Shown piece by piece: positions 35,008-44,165 of a stretch of 64,000 nucleotides of DNA (the first letter of the stretch is position 1; each line of letters begins with the position of its first letter). Where the stretch lies: the NCBI RefSeq assembly GCF_900240385.1, contig NZ_OEQH01000001.1, forward strand, positions 620,001 through 684,000, read 5' to 3'. Origin of the DNA: Clostridium minihomine (GTDB lineage Bacteria; Bacillota; Clostridia; Oscillospirales; Acutalibacteraceae). The translations under genes and the position numbers were made by a program. Under the pieces are notes generated by a model. It worked only from the letters and a program-made list of their open reading frames with translations, ran no database searches and was not told the origin of the DNA.

Positions 35008-38000
35008 ATGCTGCAATTACTATTCGGCCGTGCCGGAAGCGGAAAAACCGATTTTGTCCGGCAAGAGCTGCGTCGTTTGGCACAGCAGGGACAGGAAAAG
35101 TTGATGCTTTTGGTACCGGAGCAATTTTCTTTTGAAAGCGAGCGGGCGATGCTTCGCCTTTTGGGGGCCAGCCGTGCCGCCGGGGTGGAGGTAGTCAGCT
35201 TTACCCGCCTATCGGATGCGGTGTTCCGCCGATTTGGCGGGTTTTGTGGGAAACGTTTGGACGACGGCGGCCGCAGCATCCTGATGAGTCTTGCCTTAGA
35301 GCAGGTGGGGGATAAGCTGCCGCTCTATCAAAAACACACGCAAACGCCGGAACTGGTCAGCATGATGCTGGAAGCTTCTTCTGAACTGAAAATGTGTGCG
35401 TTGGAGCCATCTGATCTATCCAAAACGGCAGACCAGATGGAAGAAGGAACCTTGCGGGAAAAAATGAAAGAACTTTCTTTGGTTTTAGCCGCTTATGATG
35501 CGTTGGTAGCGCAAAGCTACTTGGATCCGATGGATGATTTGACCCGCTTAAAGCAGGTGCTGTCTCAGCATCGTTTTTTTGACGGATACACCGTGTTTGT
35601 GGATTCCTTTAAAAGCTTTACGGCCCAGGAACTGGCTGTGCTTGAAATCATGCTGTGTCAGGCGCAGCAGGTAACGGTGGCCCTTTGTGCCGATGGATTG
35701 GGCCAAGCGGAATCTGAATTGGGGCTGTTTTCTCCCGTACATCAAACCGCCCGCAAACTGATGCGGTTGGCAAGGCAAAATTCGGTTTCGGTGGCGGCGC
35801 CTGTCACCCGGGAACCGGGGGTGCGTTTTGGGGGGCAGGGACTTCGGGCTTTGGAAGAAGGGGTATATCGCAGCCGGCATACACCGCTTTTGGGAAAGCC
35901 GGAGGATGTGGTGTTGTATGCGGCCCGCAGCACCTATGACGAAGCGGCTTTTGTAGCCATGACAATCCGCCGCCTGGTGATGTATGAAGGGTACCGTTAC
36001 CGGGATTTTGCCATATTGACCCGATCGCCGGAATCTTACCGCAGCAATCTGGATGCGGCGCTGGAACGGTGGGAAATTCCGTATTTTATGGATGATCCCA
36101 GAGCAATTGACGCCGAACCTCTGATGCGGCTGGTTCTGTGTGCCTTTAACGCGGCTCGTTCAGGATTTCGTTCCGACGATGTGTTTGCCTGCCTGAAAAC
36201 CGGATTGGCCGGATTCACCGCAGAGGAAATTTCTTTGCTGGAAAACTACGCTTTTTTGTGGAAGCTTTCAGGCAAGGTATGGCTAGAGCCTTGGGCGAGG
36301 CATCCCCGGGGATTCGCCGGGGAAATGACGGAGCAGGATATTGCCCAGCTGGAACAGATAAACGCTCTTCGAAACAAAATCATTCTTCCCCTGCGGGTCT
36401 TTGCCGACACGATACGTCAGGCAAACGGGGAAGGGGTGTCTCGGGCCATTTATGATCTTTTGCTTTCTTTGGGCGTGCCTTCCCAGGTGGAGCAGATGTG
36501 CCGCCGCATGAAGCACATGGGGGAACCGGAACTGGCAGAACGGCAGTATCGGCTGTGGGATCTGCTGATGCAGATTTTGGATCAAACGGCCTTGGTTCTA
36601 AAAGGCAAATATTTGTCTTCCCAGCGGTTTGCAGAATTGCTTCGGTTGGTGATTGCTTCCGGCACCATCGGAAGCATCCCGCAAGGGCTGGACGAGGTAA
36701 CGGTGGGTGCGGCGGATCGCTCTCGCCCGGCCGAGCCCAAAGTGGTGTTTCTGTTGGGTGCGGTGCAGGGGGAATTCCCCCGGAATCCATCTTCGGGCGG
36801 CGTGTTTAGCGAAGAAGAGCGGCGCACGCTGATTCAAATGGGACTGCAGCTGAACGGAACTATGGAAGAGGCTTCTATGGAAGAGCGGTTTATGGCCTAT
36901 ACGGTGATAGCCAGCCCGTCGCGGCAATTGTATGTTACCTATCCGGCGGCGGATATGGATGGTGCGGCAAAGGCGCCTTCTTCCATTGTGTCGGAAATTC
37001 GGGCGGTGCTTCCCAGTGTGCCGATTCAAAGCCGGTTTTTGCTGCCGGAGGAAACCTTCGCCAATTGTGAGCAGTCGGCGTTTGAAATGACAGCCCGGGT
37101 TTTTGGCCAGTCTTCGGTGTTTTCTGCCTCCTTAAAAGAAGTGTTTTCCCGGCGGGACGGGTATCCCGAGCGGCTTGCCGCGCTGCGCCGGGTTCACGAA
37201 AGGGCTCCGGCTGCCTTTGAACGGCCACAGCAAGCCCAGATGTTGTTTGAACAGATGCGCCACATTTCTGCCACCCAAATTGAAACCTATCATTTGTGCC
37301 GGTTCCAATATTTTTGCCGGTATGGGCTGGGGGCAAAAGAACGGCGCCCGGCAGAACTGAATGCACTGGAATACGGCAGCCTGATGCATTATTTGCTGGA
37401 ACGACTTTTAAAAGAGCAAGGGGCACACCAATTGGCGGAGTTGGATGCAAGTGCCATGAAAGATTTAATTTCGGCCTGCATCAACCGCTATATGGAAGAG
37501 CATTTGGGCGGGGCAGAAGACAAAAGTCCCCGATTCCGTTTTTTAGTAAGTCGAATTGCAGATTCTGCTCAAGTTATTATTTCTCACATTGCCAAAGAAT
37601 TGGCTCAAAGCAAATTTCAGCCGACGGCCTTTGAACTGGAACTAAAAGAAGGCGGAGAATTCCCTCCGCTGAAAATATCTCTTCCGGACGGCCAAACCGT
37701 AACGGTGGAAGGTAAAATTGACCGAGTGGATATAATGGAACTGGATGGAGTTTCTTATGTGAGAATCGTTGACTATAAAACCGGGAAAAAGGATTTCAAA
37801 CTCTCTGATGTGCTTTATGGAATCAATCTGCAAATGCTGATTTATTTGGCGGCGCTGATTCAAAACGGCCGCTTTCATCCTGCGGGGATTTTGTACATGC
37901 CTGCTGTTCGTCCCATTATTCCTGCGGCCAGAGCAACTTCCCAGCAGGTTTTGGAAAAAGAAGCAGAAAAGCGTCTTCGTATGAGTGGGTTGATTTTGGA

Positions 38001-38343
38001 AGATTCCCGTGTGATTCAGGGAATGGACGGGGAAGCACAGGGAAAGTATATTCCGGTGGCGCTGAAAGACGGCGAACCATCAAAACCCGAATTTGTGCTC
38101 AGTGAATCCCAAATGAATGAAGTGATTGGGTACATTCGGAATTTGACCGGAAAAATGGTGCAGACGCTCTATTCGGGTGATGTGAGTGCGCAGCCGCTGA
38201 CGGGGGATTATAACGCCTGCCAATACTGCCCCTATTCTGCTGTGTGTGGCCATGAGGAGGACGACGGTGGACGGGAAAGCTTTCGTTGTGATAAGGCAGA
38301 AGTGCTGAAACGGATTGAGAAAGAACAGGGGAAGGGGGAGTGA
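35008..38343 (+). CDS. addB: ATP-dependent helicase/nuclease subunit B
   Basis: AddAB processes double-strand breaks, the Firmicute counterpart of RecBCD. The protein has 1111 residues. Walker A GRAGSGKT is at 7-14. The C-terminal RecB-type nuclease motif is VDYKTGKKDF. The iron-sulfur cysteines are visible: HLCRFQYFC before the nuclease domain and CQYCPYSAVC after it. ATG 35008 follows AAAGGAGGAGG; the upstream open frame to 34870 overlaps only the leader. Confidence 0.95.
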   Translation: MLQLLFGRAGSGKTDFVRQELRRLAQQGQEKLMLLVPEQFSFESERAMLRLLGASRAAGVEVVSFTRLSDAVFRRFGGFCGKRLDDGGRSILMSLALEQVGDKLPLYQKHTQTPELVSMMLEASSELKMCALEPSDLSKTADQMEEGTLREKMKELSLVLAAYDALVAQSYLDPMDDLTRLKQVLSQHRFFDGYTVFVDSFKSFTAQELAVLEIMLCQAQQVTVALCADGLGQAESELGLFSPVHQTARKLMRLARQNSVSVAAPVTREPGVRFGGQGLRALEEGVYRSRHTPLLGKPEDVVLYAARSTYDEAAFVAMTIRRLVMYEGYRYRDFAILTRSPESYRSNLDAALERWEIPYFMDDPRAIDAEPLMRLVLCAFNAARSGFRSDDVFACLKTGLAGFTAEEISLLENYAFLWKLSGKVWLEPWARHPRGFAGEMTEQDIAQLEQINALRNKIILPLRVFADTIRQANGEGVSRAIYDLLLSLGVPSQVEQMCRRMKHMGEPELAERQYRLWDLLMQILDQTALVLKGKYLSSQRFAELLRLVIASGTIGSIPQGLDEVTVGAADRSRPAEPKVVFLLGAVQGEFPRNPSSGGVFSEEERRTLIQMGLQLNGTMEEASMEERFMAYTVIASPSRQLYVTYPAADMDGAAKAPSSIVSEIRAVLPSVPIQSRFLLPEETFANCEQSAFEMTARVFGQSSVFSASLKEVFSRRDGYPERLAALRRVHERAPAAFERPQQAQMLFEQMRHISATQIETYHLCRFQYFCRYGLGAKERRPAELNALEYGSLMHYLLERLLKEQGAHQLAELDASAMKDLISACINRYMEEHLGGAEDKSPRFRFLVSRIADSAQVIISHIAKELAQSKFQPTAFELELKEGGEFPPLKISLPDGQTVTVEGKIDRVDIMELDGVSYVRIVDYKTGKKDFKLSDVLYGINLQMLIYLAALIQNGRFHPAGILYMPAVRPIIPAARATSQQVLEKEAEKRLRMSGLILEDSRVIQGMDGEAQGKYIPVALKDGEPSKPEFVLSESQMNEVIGYIRNLTGKMVQTLYSGDVSAQPLTGDYNACQYCPYSAVCGHEEDDGGRESFRCDKAEVLKRIEKEQGKGE

Positions 38344-38346
38344 CCA

Positions 38347-41300
38347 ATGTCTGACAGAAGCTGGACACCGGCGCAGGAAGATGCGATTCGTGCCCGTGGC
38401 GGGACGCTTTTGGTTTCGGCAGCGGCGGGCTCGGGGAAAACGGCTGTGCTGGTACAGCGAGTGATTGAGCGCATTACCGATTCGGAAAATCCCTGTGATG
38501 CTGATCGATTGCTGGTGGTTACCTTCACCAAAGCGGCGGCAGCAGAAATGAAAGAACGAATCGGGCAGCGGCTTTCTAAGCTGCTGGCGCAGGAGCCTTC
38601 TAACACGGCTTTGCAGCGGCAGCAGATTTTGCTGGAAAGCGCCCATATCAGTACGGTACATAGCTTTTGCAGTGAGCTGGTGCGGGAAAATTTTTATAAG
38701 CTGCAAATTTCTCATGATTTTAGAATTGCAGACGACAGTGAAATGGCGATTATGCGGGGCGAAGCGGTCACTCAGGTGCTGGAAGACCGCTATACTGCCG
38801 GGGAAGCGGACTTTTACGATTTGGTGGAAGCGTTCAGTTCCGATCGCGATGACAGCCGTTTAATCAAGGCGATAAACCAACTGTATGATTTTATCCGTTC
38901 GCATCCGTTCCCAGAGCGGTGGCTCAGGGATAAGGCCAGACTGTATTCCGAAAACATTCCGGTGCAGGATACCCCTTGGGGCAAGTGTCTTTTGGCTTTT
39001 GCGGAAGAAGCCTGCGATTATTGCATTTCTTTGACGCGGGATTCTTTGGCGGCAATGCAGGAGGATGAAAAACTCAGTGCTGCTTATGCCGAGAGCTTTC
39101 AGTCTGACTTGGCAGGACTGCAAGCTTTACAACAGGCAATCGCGCAAGAAAATTGGGATGAAATTGGGTTTCTTTCCGGTGAATTTTCCTTTCTTCGGCT
39201 AAAGGCAGTGCGCGGCTACAAAGAAGATCCTTTAAAGAATCGTCTTTCCGCCGGGCGGGAAGAGGTAAAGGCTACTGTAAAAAAGCTGGCGGCTTTGTTT
39301 GATTCGACTTTAGAGGAATGTGCCGGGGATCTTCGGGTTCTTTCCCCGGTGGTGGAACAGCTGTTTTCGGTAACGTCAGAGTTTTCGCACACACTGGACA
39401 AAATGAAAGCGGAGCGGCGCATGGCGGATTTCGGCGATTTGGAACATTGGGCGCTTCGCCTTTTGGTTCGGGAAACGGAAGAAGGGTTTGAGCGCACCGA
39501 AGAGGCGCTGGAATTGTCTGGCCGCTTTGATGAAATTATGATAGATGAATATCAAGACACCAATGAAGCACAGGATTTGCTGTTCCGTGCCATTTCCCGA
39601 AACGAGGAAAACCTGTTTATGGTGGGGGATGTAAAGCAGAGCATTTACAGCTTTCGCCAGGCTATGCCCACTATTTTTCTGGAGCGCCGGGCCAGTTTTT
39701 CGCGCTATGATCGGTCACGGGAACAGTACCCCGCCTATCTTGTGCTGGATAAAAACTTTCGTTCCCGCCCCACCGTTACCGATGCGGTGAACTTTGTGTT
39801 TGGTCAGCTGATGTCTTCGCAGGCGGGGGATGTGGAATACAGCGGAACCGAACTGCTTGCGGCCGGGGCTTCTTATCCTTCTCAACCGGGCTGTGAAACG
39901 CGGCTGGATGTTCTGGATTTGTCTTTGGGAGATGTTCCCGATGAAGCCATGGAACTGCTGGAAAGCCGGCATATTGCAGAATCTATTTTGAAGATGATAG
40001 CAGAAGGGTTTCAAGTGACCGAAAATGGAACACAGCGCCCGGCGGTGTTCCGGGATTTTTGCATTTTGCTGCGCAGCGCCAACAAATACGCCTCCCGCTA
40101 TGCCCGGGAACTGCAATTGTGCGGGGTGCCCGCTTGGGCAGATTCTTCCAGCGGATTTTTTGAGGCACCCGAAATTTCAGTGGTGCTTTCATTGTTGCGG
40201 ATTATTGATAATCCGGTGCAGGATATCCCGCTTCTTTCGGTGCTGGCAAGCCCGATTTATGGGTTTACGCCCGATGAGTTATCGCAGATGCGGCTTGCTT
40301 CGCCCAAAAAGCCGTTGTATTTGGCGCTGACCGAAAGTGCATCCTCCGGGAACCCAAGAGCACAGGTGGTTTTAGAAGAACTGGGCAATTTGCGCTCTCT
40401 TTCGTCAACGTTACCGTCGGATCGCCTGTTGAATACCATCTACCAAAAAACAGGGTATCTTACTTTGGTGCAAGCCATGAGTAACGGGGAACAGCGGCTG
40501 GCCAATTTGCAGCTGCTGATGGAATACGCGAAAAAATATGAAGCGTCCGGCTATAACGGTCTTTCCGGCTTCATCCGGTTTATTGATCGTTTGCAGGAGC
40601 AAAATGCCGATTTGCCCGGGGCATCCACGATTTCAGAAGCTTCCAATGTGGTGCGGGTTATGAGCATCCACAAATCCAAGGGATTAGAATTCCCTGTCTG
40701 CATTTTGGCAGGGTGCGGCCGGCGCTTTAATAAAGAGCATGGTGACGCCTTACTGCATCCGGAGTTGGGACTGGGAGTCAAGCGCAAGGAACTTTTATCC
40801 CGGGTGACGACGCTGCCAAGGGAAGCCATTGCGCTGGAACAGGAACGCCAGTCTATGTCTGAAGAACTGCGGGTGTTGTATGTGGCGATGACCCGGGCCA
40901 AAGAAAAGCTGATTCTGCTTGCCACTGTGCGGAATTTAGAAAAAACTTTGATGTCACTTGCCCCCCGGCTGACGGCGCAGGGACGTATTTCTCCTTATGT
41001 AGTTCGGTCAGCTTCCGGTATTTCGGACTGGCTTTTGTCCTGTGCTTTGCGTCACCCCAGCGGTGAAGCCCTGCGGGACAAAGCACTTTCCGGAAATGAA
41101 CTGGTGGCGGGCGGATCGGAATATCCCTGGGAGATTCGGATTGTGCCGGCGCCGGTGCTTGTGGCCGATGAGGGTCAGACAGAAAATCGGAATGAGGGTG
41201 CTCAGCCGGATCCGGAACTGTTGAAACGGCTGGAATCAGAAATTGATTTTGTGTATCCCAATGCTATTTTGCGGGGAATTCCGGCCAAAGTGTCTGCTTC

Positions 41301-41892
41301 TGAATTGGCAGCGGAAAGTGCGGGGGAAGATTATGCTGTTTTATCACGCCCGGCCTTTTTAAGTCAGTCTGGGATGACTGCGGCGGAAAAAGGAACCGCA
41401 CTGCATCAATATATGCAGTTTGCAAATTACGCAGCGGCGGCAAAGGATTCCAAAGGGGAACTGGGCCGGTTGGTGCAGGAAGGCTTTTTAACCGCAGAGG
41501 AAGCCGCTGTGGTCGATTTGAAAAAGGTTGCCGCGTTTTTAGAAAGCCCGGTGGCAAAGCGGATGCTTTCGGCAAAGAAAAGTTATCGGGAACTGCGTTT
41601 TACCGTGGAAATTCCGGCTTCGCAGCTGCGCCCGGATTTGCCGGCGGAACAACCGGTGATTTTGCAAGGGGCAGTGGACTGCGTATTTGTGGAAGAAGAC
41701 GGAGCAGTAATTATTGATTATAAAACCGACCGGGCGGCTTCGGCAGAACAACTGTGGGAACGCTATCGGGTGCAGCTGGAATTGTATCGGCTGGCGGTAG
41801 AGCAGGTGCTGGAGGTTCCCGTGAAGGACTGTTTGTTGTATTCATTTGCCTTAGGGCACCCGGTTTGGGGAAACACAGCAAATGACCGATAA
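38347..41892 (+). CDS. addA: ATP-dependent helicase/nuclease subunit A
   Basis: The UvrD-like 3'-5' helicase and second nuclease of AddAB, 1181 residues. Walker A SAAAGSGKT is at 24-32, motif II is MIDEYQDTN, and motif VI is LYVAMTRAKEKL. The C-terminal nuclease motif is GAVDCVFVEEDGAVIIDYKT. The start lies three bases after the addB stop, so the pair is coupled. Confidence 0.96.
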   Translation: MSDRSWTPAQEDAIRARGGTLLVSAAAGSGKTAVLVQRVIERITDSENPCDADRLLVVTFTKAAAAEMKERIGQRLSKLLAQEPSNTALQRQQILLESAHISTVHSFCSELVRENFYKLQISHDFRIADDSEMAIMRGEAVTQVLEDRYTAGEADFYDLVEAFSSDRDDSRLIKAINQLYDFIRSHPFPERWLRDKARLYSENIPVQDTPWGKCLLAFAEEACDYCISLTRDSLAAMQEDEKLSAAYAESFQSDLAGLQALQQAIAQENWDEIGFLSGEFSFLRLKAVRGYKEDPLKNRLSAGREEVKATVKKLAALFDSTLEECAGDLRVLSPVVEQLFSVTSEFSHTLDKMKAERRMADFGDLEHWALRLLVRETEEGFERTEEALELSGRFDEIMIDEYQDTNEAQDLLFRAISRNEENLFMVGDVKQSIYSFRQAMPTIFLERRASFSRYDRSREQYPAYLVLDKNFRSRPTVTDAVNFVFGQLMSSQAGDVEYSGTELLAAGASYPSQPGCETRLDVLDLSLGDVPDEAMELLESRHIAESILKMIAEGFQVTENGTQRPAVFRDFCILLRSANKYASRYARELQLCGVPAWADSSSGFFEAPEISVVLSLLRIIDNPVQDIPLLSVLASPIYGFTPDELSQMRLASPKKPLYLALTESASSGNPRAQVVLEELGNLRSLSSTLPSDRLLNTIYQKTGYLTLVQAMSNGEQRLANLQLLMEYAKKYEASGYNGLSGFIRFIDRLQEQNADLPGASTISEASNVVRVMSIHKSKGLEFPVCILAGCGRRFNKEHGDALLHPELGLGVKRKELLSRVTTLPREAIALEQERQSMSEELRVLYVAMTRAKEKLILLATVRNLEKTLMSLAPRLTAQGRISPYVVRSASGISDWLLSCALRHPSGEALRDKALSGNELVAGGSEYPWEIRIVPAPVLVADEGQTENRNEGAQPDPELLKRLESEIDFVYPNAILRGIPAKVSASELAAESAGEDYAVLSRPAFLSQSGMTAAEKGTALHQYMQFANYAAAAKDSKGELGRLVQEGFLTAEEAAVVDLKKVAAFLESPVAKRMLSAKKSYRELRFTVEIPASQLRPDLPAEQPVILQGAVDCVFVEEDGAVIIDYKTDRAASAEQLWERYRVQLELYRLAVEQVLEVPVKDCLLYSFALGHPVWGNTANDR

Positions 41893-41921
41893 AAAAGAAT
41901 GAAATACTAAAATAAATTTTC

Positions 41922-41950
41922 TTGACAAAATGAATGGCGGCTGATATAAT
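41922..41950 (+). promoter_or_regulatory. Promoter of infC-rpmI-rplT
   Basis: TTGACA (41922-41927), a 17-base spacer and TATAAT (41945-41950): a perfect consensus, 180 bases upstream of infC. Confidence 0.9.
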
Positions 41951-41956
41951 ATTGCG

Positions 41957-42116
41957 TGTAAACAAAGCAGGACAAAATTTTTGTTCTCACCTATGAGGTT
42001 TCGTCCGACATGGGTCAATACAGTTTGACTGTTCTTTCGGGAATAGTGTATGATTCGGTATTGATGCGCGGATGGAGAATTCTGTCCGCGCTTTTTGTTA
42101 GTTTGAAACGTGTTTT
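41957..42116 (+). promoter_or_regulatory. 5' leader of infC-rpmI-rplT (ribosomal-protein attenuator)
   Basis: About 160 untranslated bases hold several hairpins, including GGACAAAATTTTTGTTC near 41970-41986 and GTCAA/TTGAC-type pairing near 42015-42030, ending in the terminator at 42066. The position and layout fit the L20-responsive leaders known upstream of infC in Firmicutes. I did not fold it, so the competing antiterminator is not defined. Confidence 0.65.
42066..42096 (+). terminator. Attenuator terminator in the infC leader
   Basis: Stem GCGCGGA (42066-42072) with TCCGCGC (42085-42091), a 12-base loop, followed by a T5 run. It ends 35 bases before the infC start codon. Confidence 0.75.
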
Positions 42117-42130
42117 GGAGGTGCTTACCA

Positions 42131-42649
42131 ATTAGCAACAAGGAACTGCAGATCAACGAAGAAATTCGTGACAAAGAAGTACGCGTCATTGATAAGGATG
42201 GCTCTCAGTTGGGCGTTCTGCCGATAGCGCAGGCAATGGCGCGGGCAGCGGAAAGCAATATGGATCTGGTAAAGATTGCGCCGCAGGCCAAACCGCCAGT
42301 TTGCAAAATTATCGATTACGGCAAGTATCGTTTTGAGCAGGCCAAGCGTGATAAAGAAGCAAAAAAGAATCAGCATGTTGTGGATATTAAGGAGATTAGA
42401 CTGTCCCTTAATATTGATACCCATGACTTTAATACTAAGGTAGGGCATGCTTCCCGCTTTTTGAAAGAGGGGGACAAAGTAAAGGTATCAATCCGCTTCC
42501 GTGGCCGTGAGATGGGCCATCCGGAACAGGGGCATCAAATCATGCGGAAATTTGCCGAGGCGTGTTCGGAAATAGCGAATGTTGAAAAGTCGTCCAAACT
42601 CGAGGGACGTAATATGCTGATGTTCCTTGCTCCCAAACCCACGAAGTAA
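42131..42649 (+). CDS. infC: Translation initiation factor IF-3 (AUU start)
   Basis: IF-3 checks start-codon and initiator-tRNA pairing on the 30S subunit. The protein has 172 residues. The N-terminal domain has NEEIRDKEVRVIDKDGSQLG, the linker is Lys-rich, and the C-terminal domain has VKVSIRFRGREMGHPEQG. GGAGGTG at 42117-42123 is followed seven bases later by ATT at 42131, the classic non-standard IF-3 start that allows self-limiting translation. An earlier in-frame GTG at 42110 precedes the Shine-Dalgarno and is unlikely. Confidence 0.95.
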   Translation: MSNKELQINEEIRDKEVRVIDKDGSQLGVLPIAQAMARAAESNMDLVKIAPQAKPPVCKIIDYGKYRFEQAKRDKEAKKNQHVVDIKEIRLSLNIDTHDFNTKVGHASRFLKEGDKVKVSIRFRGREMGHPEQGHQIMRKFAEACSEIANVEKSSKLEGRNMLMFLAPKPTK

Positions 42650-42673
42650 TTATTTTAAGGAGGGGCAACTGTT

Positions 42674-42871
42674 ATGCCTAAAATTAAGACGCATTCCGGC
42701 GCAAAAAAGCGCTTCAAAGTTACGAAAACCGGAAAAATCCTTCGTGCTCGTGCCAACAAACGGCACATTCTGAACAAGAAGACCACTAAGCGCAAAAGAG
42801 TTCTGCGCCAAACCGCAGTGACCGACGTTACCAATGCGGCAAAAGTGAGAAAAATGATTCCTTATCTTTAA
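42674..42871 (+). CDS. rpmI: 50S ribosomal protein L35
   Basis: 65 residues, highly basic, opening [20 protein letters not shown], the L35 signature. AAGGAGGGG precedes the ATG. It sits between infC and rplT, the conserved order. Confidence 0.97.
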   Translation: MPKIKTHSGAKKRFKVTKTGKILRARANKRHILNKKTTKRKRVLRQTAVTDVTNAAKVRKMIPYL

Positions 42872-42934
42872 GGGATAAGTTTTCACGGAATTGAAATGAT
42901 CCTAATTTGACCATATATTTGGAGGTAACAACTC

Positions 42935-43288
42935 ATGGCTCGTGTGAAAGGTGCGTTGGCAACACGCAAAAGAAGAAAAAAAGTATTAAAGCTTGCAAAG
43001 GGTTACTGGGGTGCAAAGAGTAAGCACTTTAAAATGGCCAAACAGGCTGTTATGAAATCCGGCAATTATGCATATATCGGCCGTAAGCACAGAAAAAGAG
43101 ATTTTCGCCGCTTGTGGATTACCCGTATTTCTGCTGCTTGCCAGATGAACGGCATTAACTACTCCACCTTTATGAACGGTTTGAAAAAAGCAAACATCAC
43201 CCTCAACCGCAAAATGTTGTCTGAGATTGCTGTTTCTGATGAGGCGGCATTCAAGGCTTTGGTAGAGAAGGCGAAAGCGGCCTTATAA
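42935..43288 (+). CDS. rplT: 50S ribosomal protein L20
   Basis: 117 residues. It opens [20 protein letters not shown] and contains [20 protein letters not shown]. It is an early assembly protein of the 50S subunit and, in related bacteria, represses its own operon by binding the leader. GGAGG precedes the ATG. A terminator follows. Confidence 0.97.
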   Translation: MARVKGALATRKRRKKVLKLAKGYWGAKSKHFKMAKQAVMKSGNYAYIGRKHRKRDFRRLWITRISAACQMNGINYSTFMNGLKKANITLNRKMLSEIAVSDEAAFKALVEKAKAAL

Positions 43289-43299
43289 TAAGCTGTTAT

Positions 43300-43330
43300 T
43301 GCGCTCGGGTACCCCCGAGCGCATATTTTA
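43300..43330 (+). terminator. Terminator after rplT
   Basis: A 9-bp GC-rich stem (43301-43309 with 43314-43322) with a 4-base loop, then ATATTTT. It lies 12 bases after the rplT stop. Confidence 0.7.
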
Positions 43331-43352
43331 ATTTGTATGGAGAATAAAAATC

Positions 43353-44165
43353 ATGCCCAGCCCAGTGATTACCAGCCGAAAAAATGAGATAATAAAGAAA
43401 GCTGCAAAACTTCGCGATTCGGCGCCGTTTCGCAGGGAACACAATGCATTTTTGGCAGAAGGGGCCCGGCTGTGTGCTGATGCCGCAGACAGCGGGCTGG
43501 AAATAGAAAGCCTGTTCTATACCGAAAAAGCCCGGGAAAAATACGAATCCTATTTGGAACGAATTTTTACCCGGGCATCGGTGTCTTATCTGATTTCGGA
43601 ATCTGTGGCAGAACTTTTGAGCGATACCCGGCAATCGCAAGGTGTTTTTTGCGTGGCGGTGCTTCCTCAAAAAGAAAATGCCTCTCAAAAAATGGAGGCG
43701 CAGGGCTGCTTTATCGCTCTGGAGGAAATTCAGGATCCGTCGAATTTAGGGGCGGTTTTGCGCACCGCAGAAGCACTGGGGATTTCCGGTGTGGTTTTGG
43801 CCGGTTCCTGCTGTGATCCCTTTGGACCCAAGGCACTGCGGGCCAGTATGGGCGCGATGTTTCGTCTGCCTTTGTTTTTTGAGGAAAATTTGGCTCAGTG
43901 TGTGGTTGGCCTGCGCCGGCGCGGTTTTTTTACCGCTGCGGCAGTCCCGGCAGAAGAGGCACAGAAAATCACCGAAGTGAAATTTCCGCCAGCGGTGCTT
44001 TTGGCCGTGGGCAACGAAGGTGCGGGGCTTTCGGAAGAATCCATTGCCGCCTGTGATGTTCGGGTGACCATTCCCATGCAGGGTAGGGCGGAGTCCCTCA
44101 ATGCGGCATCCAGTGCTGCTATTTTGATGTGGGAGATTATGAGAACGCGGGGGAGTGAATCATGA
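43353..44165 (+). CDS. TrmH/SpoU family RNA 2'-O-methyltransferase
   Basis: A 270-residue SPOUT methyltransferase. The N-terminal substrate-binding domain opens VITSRKNEIIKKAAKLRD. The trefoil-knot motifs are EEIQDPSNLGAVLRTAEA (motif 1), AVGNEGAGLS (motif 2) and IPMQGRAESLNAASSAAIL (motif 3). It probably methylates rRNA or tRNA; the target is not determined. It overlaps dprA by four bases (ATGA). Confidence 0.92.
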   Translation: MPSPVITSRKNEIIKKAAKLRDSAPFRREHNAFLAEGARLCADAADSGLEIESLFYTEKAREKYESYLERIFTRASVSYLISESVAELLSDTRQSQGVFCVAVLPQKENASQKMEAQGCFIALEEIQDPSNLGAVLRTAEALGISGVVLAGSCCDPFGPKALRASMGAMFRLPLFFEENLAQCVVGLRRRGFFTAAAVPAEEAQKITEVKFPPAVLLAVGNEGAGLSEESIAACDVRVTIPMQGRAESLNAASSAAILMWEIMRTRGSES

